64,000 nt of DNA. It comes from Saposhnikovia divaricata. Lineage: Eukaryota; Streptophyta; Magnoliopsida; Apiales; Apiaceae. The notes under the pieces are model-generated. The model did not search any database and was not told the origin of the DNA. It saw nothing but the letters and a program-made list of their open reading frames with translations. Numbering within the stretch: the stretch's first letter is position 1; every line of letters begins with the position of its first letter. The DNA is taken from contig CM071598.1 of the NCBI GenBank assembly GCA_036435485.1, forward strand, positions 109,593,148 through 109,657,147, read 5' to 3'. Below, in pieces: positions 33,529 to 46,507 of the stretch. Made by a program: the position numbers and the translations under genes.

Positions 33529-35339
33529 CTGGTCTAGCTGTTGTTGTGATATAATAATAAAGCAAGGGTGAGCAATAGCCCACCAACAATAATATATAAC
33601 TGAACGATAATATATAACAGTTCAAAAGTATCTTTCAAACCATATGCCATGCATTTACGGAAATGATGCCAGTATAATATGAACGATGAAGTTACAAGGT
33701 AACTTAAAGTATTTGTTTGTAGAAATATCTGCTACATCAAAAGTAAGCGTGATATTCTCATTGTCATTAAAAAGAGGAACTTGCATGAAAAGATTGCAAT
33801 TCCAGTTATGAACACTTTTCCAGCTCTGCCAACAGTAATCATGTTGCAGGAAATAAATAATTTGGATGATGAACCAATGATGGAGTATTCACCGCGCCCG
33901 CTGTTCCAATCTTGATGATCAGTCGAGATCGTACAGCTCAAATTAGATTTACTACCGGTAGAAGGAAGAACTGACGGCTTTACTTGTATACCGCCTTACT
34001 AGCTCTCCCCGGCCAACGGTTGGGCCAAAGGGGATGGACCGGCGCTACTCGGCCTCTTACACGACTCCTAGTTCAATTAGAATTCATGATTCTGAATGTA
34101 ACGTTCGTCCCCCTTTCCCCAAGTATAATACTTGTTGATAAGACTCTACAAAGTAGTCGTATCTAGTTGGAAAGGAAAATTCACCAATAACTTCCAAGCT
34201 ATTGCTTGGTAACGAATATCAACTTGTTCCAACAATCTTACCCCTCGAAAGATGAGAAGGTAAAAAACGACTTAATAAGTCAATAGCACCCGAGTTGCGA
34301 GTGAAGAGAATACTTTATGACCGGGAAGTCGACAAGATAAATAACATTTTCCAAGTAAGGTTCCCTTATTTTTAGGGAGATAGACTCAAGAAGAATGATG
34401 TCTGAGAACCTTTTTTGATATAAGATTAATAATAATATGTCTCCGAAATATTTTTCGTAATAATCGAAGAAGATAAAACTTATTGAGGTTATTCTAAGTA
34501 TGGAATAAATATTCAGAGAATATTTATTGAATTAACAATATTTAAAGAATATTTAGGAATATGAAAGAATATCTTTAATCAGAGTATTTTTCAAAATAAT
34601 CCCAGAAGAAATATCAGGAGAATATTTATTGAATAAATAAATATTTACACGAATATTCAAAATAATATTCATTAAGGAATTTAAATGAATATTCAAAAAG
34701 TAATATTCATTTAATGAATAATATTCTAAATGAATATCAAGTAATATCCATTTAGTAATCCGAGCTTTAAAGGAATATTCGAGATAATATTCGATAAATA
34801 AATCAAGCTTCAGATGAATATTAGAATAATATTCATCAAGTAATTAATATCTTAAATGAATATTCAAAAGTAATATTCATTTAATAAAATAATATTCTAA
34901 ATGGATATTCAAATAATATTCATTTAGTAGTCCAATCTTTAGAAGAATATTCGGAATAATAATCGATAATCTATTCGACTTTGAATGAATATTGAAAAAT
35001 ATTATTCGTCGAATGGTTACGTTTAAATAATTATTTGAAGTAAGGATCGTTAAATAAATAATCTCGAACGAATATTCAAATAATATTCGTCGCCCAAATA
35101 ATGGAAAATATTTACTTAAATATTTTCCTCCGAGGTAATCTCGATATATCAAGAAATATTGACTCCCGGTCTATATTTGACGAATAAGATGTATACGCCC
35201 TTCTATGAGGGTCTTACAATAACCGGCTTATAATTGATACGTTAGTTATCTAATTTATAAGCTAATAAACAATCAGGGAACAAGCATAACGATATAACTT
35301 GAAAGTAGGCATGCATGCTATGGCATATGTATAACAGAA

Positions 35340-35429
<90 letters not shown>

Positions 35430-35466
35430 CACAACAACAGCCTAAAAGAAGGGAATTGAAACTTGC

Positions 35467-35523
35467 CTGGTAGTCGAGTACGGTAAGGGGTAGTGGTAGC
35501 GGGTCCTGGGTTAGCTTGGTGAT
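35467..35523 (-). other. Micro-exon-like segment in the LTR of element C
   Basis: On the minus strand 57 bases lie between a TATTTATAG acceptor-like site and a CCAG|GCAAGT donor of the GC class. The same arrangement is in the second LTR (46025-46081), in element B (48524-48568 and 58467-58511, 45 bases) and in element A (26466-26513, 48 bases). One frame gives TTPYRTRLPG here, IPRTPTTPRFQG in B and IIPTRFRDPG in A, a weak shared pattern. Splicing is inferred, not shown. Confidence 0.4.
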
Positions 35524-37742
35524 CTATAAATAGCCAAGGCATTCGGGATTAATCACTTAACATCTTAAAAGTTAAGTTATATTTAAATCAAAACACGTTC
35601 TCGAGTTATCTCGTTATACCCCTTTTTGTGGATTCCTTTTATCATTGATCCGACCCGACATTCGTTCGTTAATACGACATGTCACTGTACTTACACTTGG
35701 GACATACTTAAGTCATACAAGTTCTAAAGTCGATCGTAACGAACCAATATTATACTCCGAGTTTTATCGCCCGTTTTCTAAGTGTTTTACCGAAGTTATA
35801 ATAGAGTCGTCTTTTAGGGGTTCGTTCGCGTTTAACCTCGACTCGAATATTTTTAATAAATCAAAAAACGATCCTTTTGACATACGGTTTTCTTTCACAC
35901 CTTTCTTTTTACCTCTAGTATTTATTTACCAAGATTCGTCATGACTTTACATATTTTACGAGGGTTCAATTTCAGTTACCAACTTTCGTTTACGGATTCG
36001 AACTACTTTTAGTAAATCGGTCATAAATCCTAAACCGTAAGTCTGTTTAATTCGATTCTTTTTCCAAAAGGATCTACGACTCAAGATCTACAAGGGCATG
36101 TTAGATACTTGTCCAGTTTCAGCCATTAGACCTACTGTGATGCACGGTTTTCAATGATTAACGAAATTTCGGCATTATAACGGCTATAATACGAACGTTC
36201 CAAAAATCGCAATCAACAACCCAAGCCACACCGGGCATCAATACAACTTATACACATAATAATCATCTCACAAGTCCAGAAGCTACTGATCTTAGCATCA
36301 AAATCATCATGCATCTTAAATCATATAACTAATTACATAATCATGCTTATAATTATCACTATAATCATACCAAGCTAAATCCATCAAAAACATTCATAAA
36401 TCTCAAATCAAATGCTAGGGTTTCAAGAGATCTACCTTCCTTGGAGTATTATATAACCTTAATAAGCTTGGTATGGTCCTTGTCTAGCTTAATCAAACCT
36501 TAGATCATCCAAAGAAATCATGAAAACAAAGTTAGTTTCTAAGATCCACTATTCATCGTCAATCTTGTAAAAATCATATAAAATCAAAAACTAAGAGTTT
36601 GGTTCTAAATTTTTTTACCACACCTTCTACTCTTCAAGGGCTTTCTTTTGAGCTATAGAACACAAGAATCCAACCATGGGAGCTAGGGTTTTGAGCCCCA
36701 TCTTTCTTCTGATCAGAACCTGGACAGTTTTGGTCCTCCAACTTTAAGCATGGATTTGACTAGGCTATACTACTTGGATTTCCATGAAATTTGGAACGAA
36801 TCTTGACCATGGAGTGGAGAAGCTATGGTTAAAATTTTGTGATTTTATCATGGATAGAAATGGAGATATGAATTTTTCTTTGATCTTTGTTCCTGCTGGG
36901 CAGTTTTGGAGTGTTTGGTGTTTTTGCTTTGTTCTCTTGTTCTTGCTTGCTTTATGGCCAATAATGCTAACATCTTGTAATATATATCTAATGTCTTTGG
37001 ATGCATCTCTTCAAGATGTGTTGTCATGCTTTGATTGGTCCTTTTTAAAATATCTTAACCTCACAATTACACTTACGTACTCATCTCTTGCCTTTTAGCA
37101 CTTAAGTCCCTGGGTAAACTGCAACTAGGTGCTTAGATATTTCTATAAAGGTGTGATGTCATCTTCCACTATCTTTGGTGGATGCATCCTATCTTGTTCG
37201 TTCGTTTCTTTGTTCGGTTATCGCTCAATTTCGCTGATCGTTCGAAGAATAACCAAGTAGTTTCACCTCTAGGATTTACCGGGAAATTTCTCGATATTCA
37301 TAATACCTTCCCCAATCCTTAATATAATCCTCGTGATGACCATGTAGGATATTTAATCTCGATACGAACTTAATCCGTAATCTAGGATTCGTTCGCTTTA
37401 TTGATTAATCTCGTTATAACGTTTTAGCGGTTTCTAGAACGTTTGTTTCACTGCCTCAGTGGTTTCCTACCTTCATTCTTAAATCAAATATAATAACATC
37501 CCAAAATATCAAATCCTCAAAGTTAATATCTCAATTCTTGGATTATAATAATATTTAATCCACTGTCCGGTCAAATATTATACCGAAAAAGAATTTGGAA
37601 TTTCTGAATTCCGATCGTCTCTGCATTCACTTATTTCCTCCGCGTATTACTAATATGACTTCGAACATCCATATCACGTCCTGTACATAGGGTGGCGTGA
37701 AAAGTTTTCCAACTTACAAAATCACTATTCATCCACCAAATT

Positions 37743-37855
37743 ACTATGCACGTACGGGAAACACTATGCACGTACGGGAAATACTATGCACGTATGGGAA
37801 ACACTATGCACGTACGGGAAACACTATGCACGTATGGGAAACACTATGCATGTAC
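37743..37855 (+). repeat. 20-bp minisatellite in the LTR of element C
   Basis: Five units of ACTATGCACGTACGGGAAAC with small variants (GTATGGG, GGGAAAT), then a partial unit. The second LTR has six units (62264-62383), so the array changed length after insertion. Confidence 0.95.
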
Positions 37856-38083
37856 TCATTTCCCTTCACGGATCCATTAGCTCCTTCCTGGATGGTAGAT
37901 TATTCTTATCTAGGTCCTCAACCATCGAATTACTCTATTCTGACAATATACCAATGCATCAGGATCATTGTCCAAAGCAATATCCATTCATTACAATCAT
38001 TGTTCTTTGAAACCACCATTCATTAGTGCTCTTTAACCACAATAAGAAAAGTTTTAATTCTACCCAAAATTCGGGTTATTACA

Positions 38084-38101
38084 GTCTCCCCTCCTTAAAA
38101 G
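38084..38101 (-). promoter_or_regulatory. Polypurine tract of element C
   Basis: On the minus strand CCTTTTAAGGAGGGGAGA abuts the 3' LTR. Element B has CCTTTTAAGGAGGGAAGG in the same place, which supports orientation and kinship. Confidence 0.85.
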
Positions 38102-41100
38102 GATTCTGTCCTCGGAATCAGTTTAGGAATAACTGGGGTTACTTCTATCCCATTGCACTTTCTATTTCTCAGGTGGATTCTTCCACTTCTTGATTTTCTT
38201 CAAATCTCTCACTAGCTTGACAACCTTATCTCTTAGCGCTTACTCTTTTCTATTCATAATTTCCACAGGTTGTCCTTCGTAGTTCAGATTCGGTTATGTA
38301 TATCTATCTGCTCGTACTCTGTCATATGCCGGGCATCTATAGTATACTGATGAGGCACATACGCATGAACCATGTTATGACCATTTTACCGGTTTGGGTG
38401 AGGCTGGCTCATAGGCCACCTTCCTGACGCGTTTAAACTCTCAGATGGCCCAATGAATCTTGGGCTAAACTTCCTTTCATTCTAATCTTGTTAATTCCTT
38501 CCACGAGGATACCTTTTCTTATTACAAATCTCAAACCTTATATTCTCTATCTTGTTTGCACAGAAATACATCAACAAAAACTTGCTTGTCAGAATCCTCT
38601 ATTAATTCTAGATATTTCCCAATTCCATTGTATAAATGTCAACTCTATTGTCGACGGGGTACTCTGTATTGAAACTAGTTCGAGTATTCTAACAACCGAT
38701 TCGAGTAACTCCTGATGTCTAGCAACGAGCTCGTCGACCATCACTGTTTTGGCCTCGCTATCTCATTGTTAACTACTATCACCCCCGGTGTTCCAACCTC
38801 TTCTTTAATCATCTCACAGAATGCCAATCTACCTCCTGTGTTCATTCAGTCATTCTCTATTATCTCATCTCTTCTCCTTTCTGAAAGAAAGGCGAATCTC
38901 TTGGGGGGATTTGTTTGCGGGGAATGTTGTCTGGTTCGAGGACTCTTAATCCTTTTATCACAAATCATAATCTTCATATACACACAAGCACACATATTTT
39001 CAGATCTGATAGGTCTGAAAGTCGATCATGTTTGATCCTTTTTGATTTCGCACCTTTCCTTCATATATACAATGTTTCGATATACTTAGGGCGAAAACTA
39101 TCTCAGATAACTCACAGCCAATTCATTAAATTCCAAAAAGTTGTGGGTGCAATAGTCAACCCAAAATGATATCACTTACAATTTCATAGTGTCTATACCT
39201 ATTGCGATTCACAATCTTGGGTATATCCTCGATTTTTTTTAACTTCCAACCGGTGATGTCCCATTTCCTAATAAGTTTGGAAAATACACAGCGTCCCTGT
39301 GCTGCTCAGACAATCTTCTACAACAGTACCTATACTCAATGTTGACCCATTCAACTCTCGAGGTTCGATGCACAATCTTGTGCTAACATATTTCTTTCTT
39401 ACAACACACCGGTTCCTCACGGTGGCACACTGAGTCTCATCGCACTCTTAATCAACAATCCTCACATCTGAGTTGATAATTCTTTTATTCCTACTGGGCT
39501 AACGGGAGATGCAGCACTAGGCTCTGAACACTCGATATTCATTATTATGTCATCCAAATCGATATCTGGTAGCTTATTAAAACCTTGTACAACCTCCCAA
39601 AATCATTATAATTATACTTGGTGTCTCTTTCCTCGGGGTCAACCATATGAGCTAATCAAGCCTCATATCTCTAGCGTCATAATCTCTTAGTCTGAACTAG
39701 ATTCCAAAATCTCTGACTCCGTCTTTATCCTTGAATTATTTCCCTCATAATCAATTTGGCTCCATTGGGTATCAACTAATCCATCATTATTATAATATCA
39801 ATTTCTCCCTAATTCGAAAAGAATCAAATCTCTCGATCGAGTGGTACTCTGGGTAGGTTCTCTGGAAATCATTATTCCTTATCCATAAGGAACACTTCCT
39901 GAACTTGATGTAGATATTACATGAAGTAGATAAAATTGCAGAAGAGTTTCAAGCATCGCAGCTATGTCAGGTTGATGAAACTATCATTCATGCAGCTTCC
40001 ATAAAAGACTGGAAACTTAACGGTTTACTTCGTCAATTTTGTATCATGGTCCTGGTTTGCCTCAAAACGGGACCTTCTAAGGTACGTAATATGCTTAAGA
40101 CTCCATCACGAATCGAATCTTTACTTAAACTATTATTACCTTCGATTCTTGCACAATCATTAAAAGGAATGTAACTTCCTCCACTCCGATATGACCTTCA
40201 AGGTCTTTCTAAATATCATTTTGTTTCTTTGGTATGAACATTTGTAATTATTCCTTTATACTTAGACTGTCGGCCACCTCATTGGCCTTTCCTGATAATA
40301 ATAATTTCTGGTAATCCTTGTTCTCTGGATATATTCCAATTCAAACTTTTCTACCTCATTCCCATCACTGTTGGGTGAATGCATTCTCCCTTAAGCTCTG
40401 CTGATGGAGAAAAATATATTTATCAGTCTTTTTCCATAAGTCATTGCTTCCACCTACCCGTGGGAACTTTATCACGTTTATTCCCAATCCTACTTAGGAT
40501 ACTTCTTTTCTTAGTTCTTTCCTTATCTTAGGATAATCTCAACCTTTATAGGTTCAATCCATACTTCCTCAGGGTTTCATACATGCCTCATCTGGCATTA
40601 TTGTTACTATGTCATACATTCCTTACCAAACTTCCATTTTGAAGTTCGGAATATTACTTTTTTCCTTGTAAGGTTTCATAGGTCATCCTCATCATTCCTC
40701 CTGTATTTTCTGGGTACAGGGTATATCAAAATGTCATTGATCAATACTCTAATAATTCTATCTATGTTCTTTCCAGAACTCTTTTTAATAATCCTTACCG
40801 GTCATTGTTGCCTTAGCAAGTCCAACTCATATAATCTGAATTCATAATGTCGTTATTAGGGTTAATGCCATCCTTTGTGCATTCCCCAGGGTTTGTCTTA
40901 ATTTATGGATATCCTATCCTTAATTCAACTGCCAAGGAATTCTTGCATCCTATACTTGGCAATCAAATCATGTATCCTTAATAAGGGTCTCTTTTCAATC
41001 ATTCTCATTTGATAATCGATCGGTGGCTTAATGCTAACCTCTTCTTTCAGATAGTTGTCAGCCTATTTAACCTTCCAAAAGACAACGTATGTCTATCTGC

Positions 41101-43707
41101 TCTCTTACAGAACTTGGTAATGGTAGCAAGGATGTTCTGGAAGATATTGATCGAGTTCAACGTGAATCTCTTAGTACTTATCGTTTTTCTCAAAGGTACT
41201 TGCCTTAGACAAAATTTCTACAGCATACTGATCCATCTATGACCATTTCTATACTCTCTTCATAAACCTTCATTGTTTACTTCCCTTGGTCATAATATAT
41301 TCATGGTATTTATAATACCCTAACATCATACATCTCAAGTCATTATACTTCCATTTTTACTCGTAATCTTGGGCAATCATATACACATGAATCACTTTAG
41401 TACGGGTGACCCCATTCCAAAAAGTCTAGTAAATTCCCAATTCAAACATGGGTTGCAAAGGGTTCAGTAGAAGATTCCTACGATCTCATTAATATTTCCT
41501 TTATATCAAAAGCCCTTGCAGTCGGCGCTTACTTAGAAGCAACCCTGCTTTGTCCTTTCATTTCTGGTCTAGTCACTTGATAATCCTTTGTGACTTGGCC
41601 TCAACTGACCACACTAAAATAAAAATATATGGTTTTTTGGGGTTGGCTAATTAGCATTACTTTTCTAGCAATTGCTGGCATAGTGCCTTCTACTTTGATA
41701 CCTTTCTACCTTTCCAAAACTTTACTCCATATAGGTCTTAATCGACTTCTCGGCACCGTCTCCGGTCACCTTTCCTCCTCTTTTATCTTTTCAACTATTC
41801 TTATCAATCCCACGTGCCACGCAAGCTTACCATTCATGGTATAACAGTATTTTCACTTAAGTCAATCCCGGAGTTTCTCAGTCCGGCCGGTTTCTTACTT
41901 ACATTTCCTGTTTTCGTCCAATCTCACTTCATCATTGTATTTCTACAATCAATCGCGATAATCGGGGTCTATCCACCAACCCATATAGCGGCTACTTTAC
42001 CCAATTCACGGGGTTCGCCCCAGTTTCTACTCTCTTCCATGATGTTCTCTGATAATCAGAAAGACAAGGTTTGCCAAAATTCGTTGAATTGCTTTCCAGA
42101 ATCAAGGAAATTTTGGTCAATCTATCCAACCACCGGTAACACTATGAAGATCAATTTCGAAACCTAGAGAATAGTTCTATGAGCATCCAAGCAGGTAGAA
42201 TCATAAGCAGTTATAATAACGGAATTATTGACGTAAAGTTGGAAGTTTAACCACTAGAAAGGAACCAAATATATAAATCCCATAGAAGGGAAATCAAAAG
42301 TTTCATACTGAAACATGCCACCTCTTCCTGATACATATACATATTAGTTGTCGATAATATCAAATGTCAGTCTTCCTAACCACAGGTTTCAGAAGGAACA
42401 CTACCGTCGGAGTTAGTCGTTTCATAAAAATTGGCACTACTAAGGCCATCCTAGTCTGGTGTACCGTGTTGTTCGAATGCATCCGCAATTACTCTGCCGT
42501 GCTGCATAAGCACACCACCTAAACCTGTATGAGATGCATCATAGTGTATCATAAATTCTTCCTTCTCCCGTTAGGCAACACCAACTCCGGGTCGTTACCA
42601 ATTTCATCTTAAAACATTCTCTATTACCTCTTAACCACTAATCGCATTACTTGATCCATTTGCAATTCAGTGTCAGAATAAACTTAAGGTAACTACTATA
42701 ATCTATTCGGGGAAAAGAAAGAATTTAATATTCTTCTGAATCACATGCATCTAACGTTCCTGATTCACCATTTTACTGAGTTAAAAATAAACTTATACTT
42801 AGTACCTGATAGTAGTCATATTACGAGTTTATCATAGACCCACTGGTCTTTTCCTCTGGTAGTTTCTGAGATCATCGTCTCGCTTACTACTTTATATAAC
42901 TTTATCCAATCAGGCCATCACTTTCCACTATCTTTACTTTCGAAGCTGGTTCATTCATAATATGGACATTTCGCTAAATAAAACTACCTCAACAATCTCA
43001 ATTTGGTTTCATAAAATATAACCCATGAAATCCGCCTTCTCATGGCGAATTACCATTGACAATATTCACACTAATCCATTTATCCGATAATATGGCACTT
43101 GTTGCCTCTATCTCAACTGCTCCTGGGTGCTCCCCGTCCTACATCGACGTCTTTGATAATCATGCATCATTCTAACTCCTTTCTCATTAATCTGAAAGTC
43201 TCTAAGGATCTTTATCTATCCCCATATAAGACCTCAAGTAATCCTTCCAATCTATCTTAATTGCTGGTACTACCTCTCGTAGTCCGGCTATAAATCCAAC
43301 ATAAAATTTCAATTCTCTTAATAATATCTCAGTTCTTTGTGCTCACTTCTCTGAGCACTATAATCTTAACTCTCGCTATCCCTCTGGCTACAACCCTCAT
43401 TTCCTTGGAGTAATCTCCTCATCCTCAATAGAATTTTCCTCAGCTGGAACCTCTTTCGAGTCCTCAATAGGGTACTCTATCGAATTCACAATCCGATCGT
43501 CAGCATATAATAAAACATCATCATGCTGCTACTCGTACGCCTCAAGGTCTGTCACCTTACTAGTCGATACGAGAACGAGCTAAGTTACTATCATGATACT
43601 TAAAAAGTTCCCGTAAGGGTTTTAGGTGAACCTGGAAAGGGTCCTTATTATATTAGTGAATTTATTATTATATAACGTCGTATCATCTCTTGGGATATAT
43701 AACTCTC
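38102..43707 (-). pseudogene. Internal region of element C: remnants of pre-gag, gag-pol and chromodomain
   Basis: No long minus-strand ORF remains, but islands are readable. Near 43380-43540: an acidic pre-gag piece (SIEYPIEDSKEVPAEENSIE) followed by MRVVARGIARVKIIVLREVS, resembling the pre-gag end in B. At 42471-42562: an RNase H start (MIHYDASHTGLGGVLMQHGR). At about 40640-40760: an RT box LINDILIY, where the catalytic FIDDILIYS has Asp changed to Asn. At 38385-38482: an integrase C-terminal piece RKFSPRFIGPSESL. At about 38135-38260: a chromodomain end ESTxEIESAMG with its Trp codon changed to a stop. RNase H lying upstream of RT is out of the usual order, so the interior is probably rearranged or composite. 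Confidence 0.65.
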
Positions 43708-43719
43708 GCTCTGATACCA
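43708..43719 (-). promoter_or_regulatory. Primer-binding site, element C
   Basis: GCTCTGATACCA on the + strand is TGGTATCAGAGC on the minus strand, four bases inside the LTR starting at 43724. It is the same tRNA-Met primer as in A and B. Confidence 0.85.
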
Positions 43720-43723
43720 GTTC

Positions 43724-45905
43724 TGTAACACCCCCAGATCCGGGGTCCGGGATCCGATCATTACAGTTTCCAATTCTGTCCACAACACTTGAACTTTCCT
43801 TAACATAAAATAAATTACATCTCTATGACCCAACACAACAATGTAAAACACACCCGTTATAGTCCCAGAGATGAAATCAGAGTAACAATCAAATTTTTAT
43901 TAATCACATTATGAGTTCTTACAATCCAAAAGAATTTCAATATAAATACATACTCTTTGCCATCCATTTACATAAGTCATACTAGACCATATACTTGGTA
44001 CTGAAAGAATAAATATATCCTACCAATAGCTTCTTCTTCAGCTCTGGTAGTCTCATCGTCCTCGCCCGCGTCGAGTGCGCCTTGTGCGAGTCATCTGGTC
44101 TAGCTGTTGTTGTGATATAATAATAAAGCAAGGGTGAGCAATAGCCCACCAACAATAATATATAACTGAACGATAATATATAACAGTTCAAAAGTATCTT
44201 TCAAACCATATGCCATGCATTTACGGAAATGATGCCAGTATAATATGAACGATGAAGTTACAAGGTAACTTAAAGTATTTGTTTGTAGAAATATCTGCTA
44301 CATCAAAAGTAAGCGTGATATTCTCATTGTCATTAAAAAGAGGAACTTGCATGAAAAGATTGCAATTCCAGTTATGAACACTTTTCCAGCTCTGCCAACA
44401 GTAATCATGTTGCAGGAAATAAATAATTTGGATGATGAACCAATGATGGAGTATTCACCGCGCCCGCTGTTCCAATCTTGATGATCAGTCGAGATCGTAC
44501 AGCTCAAATTAGATTTACTACCGGTAGAAGGAAGAACTGACGGCTTTACTTGTATACCGCCTTACTAGCTCTCCCCGGCCAACGGTTGGGCCAAAGGGGA
44601 TGGACCGGCGCTACTCGGCCTCTTACACGACTCCTAGTTCAATTAGAATTCATGATTCTGAATGTAACGTTCGTCCCCCTTTCCCCAAGTATAATACTTG
44701 TTGATAAGACTCTACAAAGTAGTCGTATCTAGTTGGAAAGGAAAATTCACCAATAACTTCCAAGCTATTGCTTGGTAACGAATATCAACTTGTTCCAACA
44801 ATCTTACCCCTCGAAAGATGAGAAGGTAAAAAACGACTTAATAAGTCAATAGCACCCGAGTTGCGAGTGAAGAGAATACTTTATGACCGGGAAGTCGACA
44901 AGATAAATAACATTTTCCAAGTAAGGTTCCCTTATTTTTAGGGAGATAGACTCAAGAAGAATGATGTCTGAGAACCTTTTTTTATATAAGATTAATAATA
45001 ATATGTCTCCGAAATATTTTTCGTAATAATCGAAGAAGATAAAACTTATTGAGGTTATTCTAAGTATGGAATAAATATTCAGAGAATATTTATTGAATTA
45101 ACAATATTTAAAGAATATTTAGGAATATGAAAGAATATCTTTAATCAGAGTATTTTTCAAAATAATCCCTGAAGAAATATCAGGAGAATATTTATTGAAT
45201 AAATAAATATTTACACGAATATTCAAAATAATATTCATTAAGGAATTTAAATGAATATTCAAAAAGTAATATTCATTTAATGAATAATATTCTAAATGAA
45301 TATCAAGTAATATCCATTTAGTAATCCGAGCTTTAAAGGAATATTCGAGATAATATTCGATAAATAAATCAAGCTTCAGATGAATATTAGAATAATATTC
45401 ATCAAGTAATTAATATCTTAAATGAATATTCAAAAGTAATATTCATTTAGTAAAATAATATTCTAAATGGATATTCAAATAATATTCATTTAGTAGTCCA
45501 ATCTTTAGAAGAATATTCGGAATAATAATCGATAATCTATTCGACTTTGAATGAATATTGAAAAATATTATTCGTCGAATGGTTACGTTTAAATAATTAT
45601 TTGAAGTAAGGATCGTTAAATAAATAATCTCGAACGAATATTCAAATAATATTCGTCGCCCAAATAATGGAAAATATTTACTTAAATATTTTCCTCCGAG
45701 GTAATCTCGATATATCAAGAAATATTGACTCCCGGTCTATATTTGACGAATAAGATGTATACGCCCTTCTATGAGGGTCTTACAATAACCGGCTTATAAT
45801 TGATACGTTAGTTATCTAATTTATAAGCTAATAAACAATCAGGGAACAAGCATAACGATATAACTTGAAAGTAGGCATGCATGCTATGGCATATGTATAA
45901 CAGAA

Positions 45906-45987
<82 letters not shown>

Positions 45988-46507
45988 CACAACAACAGCC
46001 TAAAAGAAGGGAATTGAAACTTGCCTGGTAGTCGAGTACGGTAAGGGGTAGTGGTAGCGGGTCCCGGGTCAGCTTGGTGATCTATAAATAGCCAAGGCAT
46101 TCGGGATTAATCACTTAACATCTTAAAAGTTAAGTTATACTTAAATCAAAACACGTTCTCGAGTTATCTCGTTATACCCCTTTTTGTGGATTCCTTTTAT
46201 CATTGATCCGACCCGACATTCGTTCGTTAATACGACATGTCACTGTACTTACACTTGGGACATACTTAAGTCATACAAGTTCTAAAGTCGATCGTTACGA
46301 ACCAATATTATACTCCGAGTTTTATCGCCCGTTTTCTAAGTGTTTTACCGAAGTTATAATAGAGTCGTCTTTTAGGGGTTCGTTCGCGTTTAACCTCGAC
46401 TCGAATATTTTTAATAAATCGAAAAACGATCCTTTTGACATACGGTTTTCTTTCACACCTTTCTTTTTACCTCTAGTATTTATTTACCAAGATTCGTCAT
46501 GACTTTA
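43724..46507 (-). repeat. 5' LTR of element C, first part
   Basis: Matches the left LTR from its + strand start to the insertion point of element B. The last five bases (CTTTA, 46503-46507) are the left copy of B's target duplication. It contains a TA run at about 45908-45982. Confidence 0.9.

Larger units (their letters stand above)
33158..38083 (-). repeat. 3' LTR of element C (4,926 bp)
   Basis: On the + strand it starts TGTAACACCCCCAGATCC and ends TTCGGGTTATTACA. It matches 43724-46507 plus 60470-62624. It holds a TA run (about 35346-35424), a dense field of AATATTC/GAATATT words (about 34450-35110), a 20-bp minisatellite (37743-37855) and the shared splice-like signals on the minus strand. 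Confidence 0.9.

Noticed and set aside
35645..35944. 99-codon plus-strand frame, repeated at 46203-46502
   Set aside because: Also within the two LTR copies of element C and antisense to the element. No domain recognised.
36784..37098. 104-codon plus-strand frame, repeated at 61304-61618
   Set aside because: It is present in both LTRs of element C on the antisense strand. It is hydrophobic, with no motif and no start or promoter of its own. The conservation is explained by LTR identity.
37743..37855. CRISPR-like array
   Set aside because: Units are contiguous 20-bp repeats without unique spacers, in a plant retrotransposon LTR. It is a minisatellite.
45808..45990. Open frame of alternating Tyr-Ile
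   Set aside because: It is a translation of the TA dinucleotide run in the LTR.
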